From a virus: DNA of 64,000 bases. The position numbers and the translations under genes are program-made. The stretch is taken from IMG/VR virus record IMGVR_UViG_3300028298_000007, positions 1 to 64,000 of that record; one strand, 5' to 3'. Below, piece after piece: positions 37,333 through 45,022 of this stretch (its first letter is position 1; the number at the start of each line of letters is the position of its first letter). A model generated the notes under the pieces. That model saw only the letters and a program-made list of their open reading frames with translations. It had not been told where the DNA came from and made no database searches.

Positions 37333-38061
37333 TTACCGATTTCTGAGTGGGTGCGTTAGCATATCTTCAGACCATTGATATATTATATCAAGATCCTTAA
37401 TTGCTACACCAGCTGAAGCAGCTGCAGCACCTTTAGATCCTTCCCCTAGGCCCATCAACGAATTATACATGGCCAGTTGTTCTTTGGCCAAATTCGTATA
37501 AAGGTCAGATTTGCGCTGATAATCAATTACATCAGCCTCTAGGGTAGAATCTGTACTCTGTGAAAATTTAGCCGCGAGAGCCCAGAAACAAAGAGAAGCA
37601 GCTAGTGTTACCACCGCTTCCATATCATTATCGTCTATAGTACAAGTTGTATCATCAAATGTATGCGGTAATGTATATTCAAACCTTGCTTTTTTACCGC
37701 TTACAGGAATAAACGTCAAAAAACGTAAGTAAGTAGTCGTAACCGCTGGAGTGCCTACTAACTTTTTATAGAATTTCCAGTCGATCGATTCTAAATACTG
37801 CGGATCCTGATAATCATCGGCCGGGTATTCTATATCTCCTTCGATATAAGAAAAATTATCTACCCAGCCAGTCGGCATGGCAAAATCATAAGCTATACCA
37901 TCCCCGGTTAATTCATGGATTAATTTTCTCGGCCTATCTTTAGAAAAAATCAATACGGCGCGGGAAAGAAGACGATCTTTATCGTCTGGCTGAAGTTTTT
38001 CCGCGTCGTCTTGCAGTAATGTTTCTAACCTGCTTAGATAATCTTCTTTAGTATTAGCCAT
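37333..38061 (-). CDS. head-tail connector/adaptor protein
   Basis: A 242-residue, mostly helical protein with FSKDRPRKLIHELTGDGIAYDFAMPTGWVDNFSYI, a pattern seen in phage head-tail adaptor proteins. It would bridge portal and tail. The C-terminal helix and Ala/Gly stretch (GSKGAAAASAGV) may be flexible. Confidence 0.65.
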   Translation of the reverse strand: MANTKEDYLSRLETLLQDDAEKLQPDDKDRLLSRAVLIFSKDRPRKLIHELTGDGIAYDFAMPTGWVDNFSYIEGDIEYPADDYQDPQYLESIDWKFYKKLVGTPAVTTTYLRFLTFIPVSGKKARFEYTLPHTFDDTTCTIDDNDMEAVVTLAASLCFWALAAKFSQSTDSTLEADVIDYQRKSDLYTNLAKEQLAMYNSLMGLGEGSKGAAAASAGVAIKDLDIIYQWSEDMLTHPLRNR

Positions 38062-38062
38062 T

Positions 38063-38359
38063 TTAGTGGTGGAATTCTTTTATGAATATAGTTACTAAAG
38101 TACCGACTACAGAAATTAATACAACCCCGCCAAAAAAGTAGATTCCACTTACCTTTTGGCTTAAATTAGATTGTTTGGTTACTAGACCATCTCCATTTTC
38201 GCTGCCAAACATGATATTGTGCATATCATTTACCATTTTTTCCATGTTCTTGGCAGAAGTCTTAACTTCAATGGAAGAATTATTTATCTCATCAATACGA
38301 GCATGAACTCTTTGCATTGAATTAGTGCATTCTTGTCTAGTTATAGTTTCGCTTTCCAT
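38063..38359 (-). CDS. XhlA-like membrane-anchored coiled-coil protein
   Basis: A 98-residue protein. Residues 1-60 are coiled coil (MQRVHARIDEINNSSIEVK...), then there is one transmembrane helix (IYFFGGVVLISVVGTLVTIFI) and a short basic end. This is the shape of XhlA/haemolysin-type holin partners. Presence among head genes is unusual for a lysis gene; a DNA-entry or membrane-tether role is possible. Confidence 0.6.
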   Translation of the reverse strand: MESETITRQECTNSMQRVHARIDEINNSSIEVKTSAKNMEKMVNDMHNIMFGSENGDGLVTKQSNLSQKVSGIYFFGGVVLISVVGTLVTIFIKEFHH

Positions 38360-38376
38360 TTAAAAATCCTAGGTGT

Positions 38377-38628
38377 TTAAGAAGAAGTAGAACTAGATGA
38401 AGAACTAGAACTTGAACTTGAACTTGAACTAGAACTAGAACTAGACGAACTGGAGTAAGTATTTTTTGTAGGAACTCCCTGGCCTAACAATTGAAATTTC
38501 CTGCGATTAACCATGATAATATTGCAATCATTTTCTACAACATTAAACATACCGCAGGCGACATTTTCGCAAGTTATTCCAGCAGCGCCATTATTTTTAA
38601 ATGGACATTTATAAGCCGGATATGCCAT
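38377..38628 (-). CDS. small Cys protein with polyserine tail
   Basis: An 83-residue protein. Residues 1-58 hold four Cys (CPF, CENVAC, DCN), likely one zinc site. Residues 59-83 are Ser apart from one Thr. The Ser tail suggests it is a virion-surface component like the neighbouring decoration-type genes. Confidence 0.65.
   Translation of the reverse strand: MAYPAYKCPFKNNGAAGITCENVACGMFNVVENDCNIIMVNRRKFQLLGQGVPTKNTYSSSSSSSSSSSSSSSSSSSSSSTSS
38380..38454 (-). repeat. polyserine-encoding tract
   Basis: Encodes residues 59-83 of the small Cys protein; mixed Ser codons in a short repeat. Confidence 0.8.
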
Positions 38629-38643
38629 TCTTATCTCCTATAT

Positions 38644-38675
38644 TACCGGCAGAAGCATTACTGCTTCTGCCGGTA
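38644..38675 (-). other. strong RNA hairpin between genes
   Basis: A perfect 14-bp GC-rich stem (38644-38657/38662-38675) with a 4-base loop lies in the leader of the small Cys gene. No U-tract follows on the minus strand, so it is probably an mRNA-stability or processing element rather than a terminator. Confidence 0.6.
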
Positions 38676-38684
38676 TAGTTTTAA

Positions 38685-39932
38685 CTAAACTGCGCTTTCT
38701 ACATAGACATCAAATATCTTGAAGAACGCGCCTGAAACACCTCCGAACTCAAGCGACTTAATACCGCTTTCAGTAGCAGTTATTTCTACCTTGACATATC
38801 TACCATTCTTAGGCGTACAAGCTACTTCTTTCCAAACAGTAGTATCTTGCCATTCCGAAATAGCAAGGGCGACTGCAGTACCCCAATTGCCATTAGTTTC
38901 GCTGACATAGATATTAATATTGGTAGGATCGCAGCTTAAATTACCGCCTGAGCGTCCTCTGACTTGCTGTACATTATAGATATTGCCTAAGTCGATAACA
39001 AACTCATGAGTTTCATTAACCGTATGTTTCCATACATTCGTACCGGCCAAAGCATTTTCAGGAGTTGTATCTCCGCCGTCATCGCCGCAGTGAGATTCGA
39101 GATATGTATTATCTATCCCGAGCCATCCGGTTGTAGTAGAACTGCTCGAAGAAGAACTAGACGAACTGCTTGACGATGAACTGCTCGAACTAGACGAACT
39201 GCTTGAACTTAATGAACTGCTCGAACTAGACGAACTGCTTGAACTTAATGAGCTTGAGCTAGATGAACTGCTAGAGCTGCTCGAAGAACTTGAACTGCTT
39301 GAGCTGCTCGAACTAGACGAACTGCTTGAACTTAATGAGCTTGAGCTAGATGAACTGCTAGAGCTACTCGAAGAACTTGAACTCGAAGAACTTGAACTCG
39401 AAGAACTTGAACTAGATGAACTTCTAGAACTGCTCGAAGAACTTGAACTGCTTGATTTACTTGAACTAGATGAACTGCTAGAACTTCTGGAACTGCTGGA
39501 ACTACTGGAACTGAATGAACTGCTGGAGCTACTTGAAGAACTAGAACTGCTAGAACTGCTCGAAGAACTAGACGAACTTGATCCAGTTCCAGTTACAGTT
39601 ACATTAAGTGCATGCCAATAAGTTCCATCACACCAGAACTCAGCATTTTCATATTTTCCTATCTGCGCCGTATCATAACTTCCGCCGCCGCCGTTAAAAC
39701 CAGCCGTAACAAAAACATAGCCCTGGCTAGTAGTGGTTACCTGTATATTGACACCTTTAAGTTTAGCGCTCGCGGCGGGTAAAGTTAACTTGATATTTCC
39801 GGTAGTTAACTTTATAAAAAGATAACCACTCTCCAGAATATCATCTTCTGTAAGAGTATAGTCTGCGGTCTTTGTGAGAGTTGTTCCTCTCTTGTTTGCA
39901 ACAGAATATTTATATCTAGTAGGTTTTGGCAT
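38685..39932 (-). CDS. virion decoration/fibre protein: N-domain, polyserine linker, F5/8C-like domain
   Basis: This is a 415-residue, three-part protein. Residues 1-116 are a beta domain homologous to the next upstream gene (39956-40300). Residues 118-265 are nearly pure Ser. Residues 266-415 look like a discoidin (F5/8 type C) sugar-binding fold: GIDNTYLESHCGDDGG, FVIDLGNIYNVQQVRGRSGG, YVKVEITATESG. The layout suggests a capsid- or tail-anchored protein presenting a carbohydrate-binding head on a long serine stalk. Confidence 0.75.
   Translation of the reverse strand: MPKPTRYKYSVANKRGTTLTKTADYTLTEDDILESGYLFIKLTTGNIKLTLPAASAKLKGVNIQVTTTSQGYVFVTAGFNGGGGSYDTAQIGKYENAEFWCDGTYWHALNVTVTGTGSSSSSSSSSSSSSSSSSSSSSSFSSSSSSSSRSSSSSSSSSKSSSSSSSSSSRSSSSSSSSSSSSSSSSSSSSSSSSSSSSSLSSSSSSSSSSSSSSSSSSSSSSSSSSSSLSSSSSSSSSSSLSSSSSSSSSSSSSSSSSSSSSSSSTTTGWLGIDNTYLESHCGDDGGDTTPENALAGTNVWKHTVNETHEFVIDLGNIYNVQQVRGRSGGNLSCDPTNINIYVSETNGNWGTAVALAISEWQDTTVWKEVACTPKNGRYVKVEITATESGIKSLEFGGVSGAFFKIFDVYVESAV
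39138..39581 (-). repeat. polyserine-encoding tract
   Basis: Encodes residues 118-265 of the decoration/fibre protein; short repeats of mixed Ser codons with scattered L, R, K and F codons. Confidence 0.85.
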
Positions 39933-39955
39933 ATAGGTATCCTCCTTTTATCTGG

Positions 39956-40300
39956 TTAGCTTGCGCCTACAGATTGAGATAAGGCATACCAATATGTTCC
40001 GTCGCACCAAAATTCTACGGTGTTATAGGCTCCGATTGTTACCGTATCGTAGCTATCACCACCACCACCAAAACCGGCGGATACATCGACTTTACCTGAA
40101 GCATTATTCGATGTAACATATACGCTAACTCCTTTTAAGGCAGAACTTGCTACCGGCAAAGTTAATGTATATGCGCCATTAATTTTAAAGAATTGTCCGA
40201 CTCTTAAAATATCTGACTCTGTAATACTATATGTTTCTGCCTTAGTAGTGGCAGTACCTCTTGCATTTGCAACACCATATTTATATCTAGAAAGTTTCAT
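39956..40300 (-). CDS. decoration-like beta protein (paralogue of the N-domain of 38685-39932)
   Basis: A 114-residue protein matching the N-domain of its downstream neighbour throughout: RYKYGVANARGT, FFKINGAYTLTLP, GFGGGGDSYDT and VEFWCDGTYWYAL. The pair arose by duplication; only the neighbour gained the Ser linker and sugar-binding domain. Its place directly after the capsid gene fits a head decoration protein. The start at 40300 is set by AAGGAGG. Confidence 0.7.
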   Translation of the reverse strand: MKLSRYKYGVANARGTATTKAETYSITESDILRVGQFFKINGAYTLTLPVASSALKGVSVYVTSNNASGKVDVSAGFGGGGDSYDTVTIGAYNTVEFWCDGTYWYALSQSVGAS

Positions 40301-40344
40301 TAAATACCTCCTTAACATTAAGCATTTTTCAGCTTAACAGCTGT

Positions 40345-40366
40345 GCCGGGAGATTTCTCTCCCGGC
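40345..40366 (-). other. GC-rich hairpin after the capsid gene
   Basis: GCCGGGAGA/TCTCCCGGC (9 bp, 4-base loop) lies just downstream of the capsid stop. There is no strong U-run on the minus strand. It may stabilise the capsid message or cause partial termination. Confidence 0.55.
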
Positions 40367-40388
40367 CATCGCCATTAATTCGGGTTAA

Positions 40389-42980
40389 TTACGATACTAT
40401 TGCTCCTGCAAAAGCCCTGAAATCAGTAACAGCTCCGCCGTATTCATGGCGCACCTTGTAACGGATCTGGTCGTAAGTAAACACATTACCGACTGTAGGC
40501 TGATCCTGGACTAAAATCTCAGGTTCTTCTTTTCCGTTCAAAAATCCTATTTCAATACCTTCTACATCGCCGGGTTTGGCAGATAAATAATAATTATTCT
40601 CATCACCGCGAAGGAACGGACTTTGCTGAACTTCAAATTGGCCTTTCAACGTATTGTTTCCGCCTTCTGCGTTTTCAGGATGCTTCTCCGAATTAGCTAA
40701 GGCTAACGCGGTGCCATTTAAAGAACGAGGTACCCAAAGAATAGGTTTCTCTATGGCTAAGAACTGAGTTACTTTCTTTACGCTCACGCCCTGGGCGTGT
40801 TGTGCATCTGTAGTCCCGAACATGCCTCTTGCTATGGTCAAGGCGTCTGTAGCCACAACATCAATGCGGACTATTTCTCCGTCTAACCACGCATAATCCC
40901 CTGCCTTAAAATACTGGCCTGTGCTACCGGTAACATTCAAAGTTGTTCCGCCAGCAGATAAAGGATTATTTACAACAAGAGATTTGTAACCGAGCTCGCA
41001 CTGATACCACATATCGTTTAGAAGATCCTGCAGGTTATCGTAACCCAAAGTACCTGTGCGTAAATTTTTATGGGCTGCTACATAAAGCACTGCACTGTCA
41101 TAGATCGTGGCCGTATTAATACCAGTAGCGCCGTAGCCTAACATTAAATCAAAGACGAACTGATTCAATGTATAACCAGCGGCCTTACCTACTCTTTTCG
41201 GTATTCCGGTCAGAACCTTCAGATCATCATCAATAATCATCCTTCTAGTTATGGTGATTAATCCACCCTTGGTGGCAACTGCATATGTAGCTTCAGTATC
41301 AGCCGGGAAGCCCAATTCTGGATAAGTCGGAGTTGCAGTATCAATAGGAGTGCCAGCAACTGTACGCGCTGCCTGAACCGTAGGAAGAACGCCGAAACCT
41401 CCCCATTGGATCCTTTCCTGCAGTTTAAAATCTTTTATCGGGGTAGTTACCGCAATTTTTCTCCATAACTCCGGTATTGCCCGGTATTCAGGAAGCATGC
41501 GCCTTTGCATAGAAAAACCTAAGGCATAAGTAAAACTGCCATCACCTTCATAGGCTTCTTTCAATCTTGCGACTGCTTTCGGGCCTAATATTCCGGTAAT
41601 CCCGGGATCGTCAGTGTAGGCAACATACGCTTCTCTTAATGACGTAAATCTGTCAATATCCTTATATTTTTCTTTTTCTGTCTCGCTAGGCGTGTAACCT
41701 AACATTAAGTCAAGAGAAGCCTGTAACCTTGTAACCGGTTCTCTCTCAACAAAAATACCTTCTACCTCGCCGAAACCTACTATGGCTTTACTTTCTATTA
41801 ATTGGGCTAATGTGTCGCGTTCAGCCTTAATAGCTTCTTTTAATTCAGATTCTTTAAATATCTTGCTCTTGAAAGAATTTCTGATCTTACCTTTTATCGG
41901 CTCAGGAAGATTGCTTTCGCTTAAGGCTAATTCGAGCAATTCTTTACATTCCCTGACTTTTAATTGGTTATCTATATTTTCTAATTTGGCTTCCAGATCT
42001 TTATTTTTCTTTTCCATTTCGGCCTGTTTTTTCTGCGCTTCGGTTTGTCCAGCAGCAGCATCGGCCTGAGCCTTAAGCAGTTCTTTCTTTTTCTTTAACT
42101 GCTCAGAAGATAATATTTCATCGGGTGCTTTAACTAACTCCTCGTCAGTCATTTCTTTTACCTTAGCTATATTCGCTAAAGCTTTTTCTGCCTCTTCATA
42201 TTTCTTTTCTTTTATATTTTTAACAATGGCCTCTAATTCGGCGCATTTATCTGATTTCTTATTTTTTGCTTCCGTAACCAATGATTCAAAAATACTGATT
42301 ACTTCTTCTTCGGTAATATTAGCGATATCCACGCTCTCTAACAATTTCGGATTCCATGCCTTCAAAGATGCGAGCAATTTCTTAAACATTTTTTCACTAC
42401 CTCCTGTTTGGTTGAGGCTTTCAATTATTTTCAGTAACCCACCGCCAGCCGCAGGTTGAGTTACGAAGTCCGTACTGAAGACTTTACTTATTCCGCTTAC
42501 TACCGTTACCGGTTGGCCATTCAACATTCTGACGCTAGAAGGACCTTCCGCATTAATTGACAATCCCAGAAAGTTTTTTAAACCTTTCTGCCAGGCATTT
42601 ATGAGCATCTGCTTTAACTCTTTTACTTTGCTATTTTCTTCGAGTAAATGCAGAGACCCGGTTAAACCAGTAACTTCCCTCCCCTCGATTTTAACTGTTT
42701 CGTATTTTACGTTATCGAGGTACCCTGCGGTCTGGAGAGGAAATCCCTCTGGACGAATTTTCTCTATTGATAAAGGAACATGATCAAAATGGCTGTCTTT
42801 CCATTCGTAAAAACAAACTTTGGATTTCTCAAAAAGTGGGATTGATTTTTGGAGGGCTTCTTGGGTATAATACTTTCCGTTTTTAGATAGTCCTTCTTCA
42901 ATAATCATAACCTTCCAAGCAGAACCGGAAGAAGAACTTTCTAAGAAGCAAACTATATTGGTCTGATTTAATTTAATCAA
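40389..42980 (-). CDS. prohead protease-scaffold-major capsid fusion protein
   Basis: This is an 863-residue protein. Residues 20-180 look like a serine prohead protease (WKVMIIEEGLSKNG, His64/His67 in SHFDHVPL, and Ser141 in FLGLSINAEG). Residues 210-395 are charged coiled coil, as in internal scaffolds. From about 420 it matches HK97/Mu-type capsid proteins (ELWRKIAVTTPIKDFKLQERIQWGGFG, ITITRRMIIDDD, RVGKAAGYTLNQFVFDLMLGY). Self-cleavage would release a capsid subunit of about 440 residues. A consensus promoter lies at 43341-43369. Confidence 0.85.
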   Translation of the reverse strand: MIKLNQTNIVCFLESSSSGSAWKVMIIEEGLSKNGKYYTQEALQKSIPLFEKSKVCFYEWKDSHFDHVPLSIEKIRPEGFPLQTAGYLDNVKYETVKIEGREVTGLTGSLHLLEENSKVKELKQMLINAWQKGLKNFLGLSINAEGPSSVRMLNGQPVTVVSGISKVFSTDFVTQPAAGGGLLKIIESLNQTGGSEKMFKKLLASLKAWNPKLLESVDIANITEEEVISIFESLVTEAKNKKSDKCAELEAIVKNIKEKKYEEAEKALANIAKVKEMTDEELVKAPDEILSSEQLKKKKELLKAQADAAAGQTEAQKKQAEMEKKNKDLEAKLENIDNQLKVRECKELLELALSESNLPEPIKGKIRNSFKSKIFKESELKEAIKAERDTLAQLIESKAIVGFGEVEGIFVEREPVTRLQASLDLMLGYTPSETEKEKYKDIDRFTSLREAYVAYTDDPGITGILGPKAVARLKEAYEGDGSFTYALGFSMQRRMLPEYRAIPELWRKIAVTTPIKDFKLQERIQWGGFGVLPTVQAARTVAGTPIDTATPTYPELGFPADTEATYAVATKGGLITITRRMIIDDDLKVLTGIPKRVGKAAGYTLNQFVFDLMLGYGATGINTATIYDSAVLYVAAHKNLRTGTLGYDNLQDLLNDMWYQCELGYKSLVVNNPLSAGGTTLNVTGSTGQYFKAGDYAWLDGEIVRIDVVATDALTIARGMFGTTDAQHAQGVSVKKVTQFLAIEKPILWVPRSLNGTALALANSEKHPENAEGGNNTLKGQFEVQQSPFLRGDENNYYLSAKPGDVEGIEIGFLNGKEEPEILVQDQPTVGNVFTYDQIRYKVRHEYGGAVTDFRAFAGAIVS

Positions 42981-43293
42981 TTATTGCTCCGGCTAATTCT
43001 TTCGTTATCCTATTAACGATCTCCTTACGTGTTTCTTTATTTCCGGAGTATGTTGCCGGCTCAAATAATATATAAGATATTTTATGCTGCTTTAACCAAG
43101 ATTTTGCTTCTTCTGGAGTATATTGATGTTTTCCAAATCGGTAGGTCTGTGCTTTCATCGGCGCATTAGCATCACCTTTAGACTTTTGCATTATTAAAGA
43201 AATACCCGGAGCTATTTGCTTCCGGGCATACTCAGCAGAATTTTGCGGAAGTGGTTCTGCGACTCTAACTGCGTGTTCATTAGGATATGGCAT
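42973..43293 (-). CDS. Mu-like prohead protease-region protein
   Basis: A 106-residue protein with NEHAVRVAEPLP, MKAQTYRFGKHQYTPEEAKSWLKQHKI. This EHAxRI...RFxK...WTxxEAxxWLKxH pattern is seen in proteins encoded beside Mu-type prohead proteases. It may assist assembly. AGGAG fixes the start at 43293. It overlaps the capsid fusion by 8 bases. Confidence 0.65.
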   Translation of the reverse strand: MPYPNEHAVRVAEPLPQNSAEYARKQIAPGISLIMQKSKGDANAPMKAQTYRFGKHQYTPEEAKSWLKQHKISYILFEPATYSGNKETRKEIVNRITKELAGAIID

Positions 43294-43301
43294 TAGCACT
43301 C

Positions 43302-43322
43302 CTGTGGATATCCTGTGGATAA
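43302..43322 (-). promoter_or_regulatory. paired DnaA-box-like sites in the capsid leader
   Basis: On the minus strand TTATCCACA (43322-43314, perfect) is followed by ATATCCACA (43311-43303). The first 15 bases (TTATCCACAGGATAT) match the site at 20124 exactly. They lie just downstream of the capsid promoter. They may bind DnaA or a phage regulator. Confidence 0.5.
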
Positions 43323-43340
43323 CTCTATAACTACTTAAAA

Positions 43341-43369
43341 TATATACACATAAAATCTATCTTTGTCAA
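43341..43369 (-). promoter_or_regulatory. strong promoter for the capsid/tail operon
   Basis: Minus-strand TTGACA (43369-43364), 17-bp spacer, TATATA (43346-43341). Consensus-like; it would drive the capsid-tail genes leftward to 25.4 kb. Confidence 0.7.
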
Positions 43370-43372
43370 GTA

Positions 43373-45022
43373 TTATTTTTTTAATGTCCAAAAGTCAGAG
43401 TTAATACTCTCTCTTTTTGCGATAAATATTCCTTTAAGTTTATCGCCTGAAAACTCTATTGTTTTCTCTAACTCTGTTGACTCTAAAATAGATACTTTAC
43501 CTTTATCTAAATTTCTTTCCCAAAGTGGCATAGATGTTGGGTTAAGTTGACTTAAAGGTGGCAAAAATGCTATTACTTTAGATTCACTATATTTATCAAA
43601 TTTCGATAGTTTTATATAAAAAACTGATTCTTTAAAGTTTTCATTTAACAAATCTTTATCTAAAATCATATCAATACCTAAATCGGTAGCAATAATAAAA
43701 TCTTCTATCTTAGGAACTGACTTATTCCACCTAGTATAGTAAGCAAATTCGCCAAATTTCCTTTCGGCTTCTTTCATCTTAATATCAAACTTATATCCGC
43801 GGTAATCAATACCGCTGTCTTTTAATGCTTTTAACGTATCAAAAGCTTGCTGGCCTCCATCAGGTTGAACTATAATATATTTATATTCAGTAAATTTATC
43901 AAAAAGTTCTAACGCAAAAGGAGATAACTTTTCCGGTTGGAAGTTGGTAGTCCCAGCCTCAATCATTTTCTTTACGCAATTATAAAATGATTGTTTTAAC
44001 TGCTCAAAATCCTGTTTTACTTCTTCCCCGCGCCTTTTAGCGGCATATAGTTTAAGGATTTGCTTTAATTCTTCCTGATGATCTTTACTTTCCTCAAGTC
44101 TTATATCGGACTGATTGATAAAATCCAAGACCTCTATCATTTCTGCATTATCAAAACAAGATGTCGATAGATACGAACTATTCTGCTGTATAGGATAATT
44201 CGTAACTACCAATTCATTCTTTCTGGTCATATGGCCTGAACTAGGTGCCGCTAGATTATATTGAGAAAGTATCTTGCGGTTGTATTTTGCCTCTTTCCAA
44301 CCATCACAAACTTCGTAAGTAACCATCCACTTACCGGGAATAGTCTTAGTGAAGGATTCAAATTCTTCCTGCGTAGGACACCATTTCCAATTCATCTTTG
44401 CGCTAGGATATGGCGGATCAAGGAAAGTAAAAGATTCTGCGGTAGAATATTTTTTAACAAAATCCTTATAGTCCATATTTTCTATAGTTACGCCGGCCAA
44501 TCTTTCTTTTATCTTGGCCAGTCGCGTAGTTAATTTCATTACCTCGCCTTCGGCCCTATCATCGTAGGAGCGCATTTCGCCGGCATCGCTTGCTGCCTTG
44601 ATATAGACATAGCGGTAGAACTGGTAAACTGGGTCTTTATTTGTCGGACTTTCTTTATATTCACCGAGTAATTTATTAAATGTTTCCTTAGACGTCTTCC
44701 AGTCCATTTTATTCAATTCTTCTATCTGCTGGTCAGTGATATTCTGCATGAACTTAAAACACGAAACAATCTCAGAATCCTTGTCATTAATAAACTCTTC
44801 CGATCCTTTATTCTTCCTGAATAATACGCTTCCGCCACCTATAAATGGTTCGACATACCTTTTGTGTTCAGGAAACATTGATATTAACTTTCCAGCCACG
44901 AAGAACTTTCCACCGGGGGAGCCAAAAGCAGGTTTTACGCCTTCATTAATTTTCTCATTAGAGATTAAGTCTATTTTATCCAAAGAAAAATCTTCTAATA
45001 ACGGTAGTAAAAAATTATTCAT
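43373..45022 (-). CDS. Dam-like N6-adenine methyltransferase with extra C-terminal domain
   Basis: This is a 549-residue protein. Residues 35-290 match D12-class Dam enzymes: FVAGKLISMFPEH, YVEPFIGGGSVLF (motif I), and FLDPPYPSAK (motif IV DPPY). The C-terminal 250 residues have no recognised fold: helical to about 370, then alpha/beta with YKYIIVQPDGGQQAF and YYTRWNKSVPKIEDFIIATDLG. A methylase between portal and capsid genes, where head morphogenesis genes usually sit, is odd. The start at 45022 is fixed by AGGAGG and overlaps the portal stop. Confidence 0.8.
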   Translation of the reverse strand: MNNFLLPLLEDFSLDKIDLISNEKINEGVKPAFGSPGGKFFVAGKLISMFPEHKRYVEPFIGGGSVLFRKNKGSEEFINDKDSEIVSCFKFMQNITDQQIEELNKMDWKTSKETFNKLLGEYKESPTNKDPVYQFYRYVYIKAASDAGEMRSYDDRAEGEVMKLTTRLAKIKERLAGVTIENMDYKDFVKKYSTAESFTFLDPPYPSAKMNWKWCPTQEEFESFTKTIPGKWMVTYEVCDGWKEAKYNRKILSQYNLAAPSSGHMTRKNELVVTNYPIQQNSSYLSTSCFDNAEMIEVLDFINQSDIRLEESKDHQEELKQILKLYAAKRRGEEVKQDFEQLKQSFYNCVKKMIEAGTTNFQPEKLSPFALELFDKFTEYKYIIVQPDGGQQAFDTLKALKDSGIDYRGYKFDIKMKEAERKFGEFAYYTRWNKSVPKIEDFIIATDLGIDMILDKDLLNENFKESVFYIKLSKFDKYSESKVIAFLPPLSQLNPTSMPLWERNLDKGKVSILESTELEKTIEFSGDKLKGIFIAKRESINSDFWTLKK

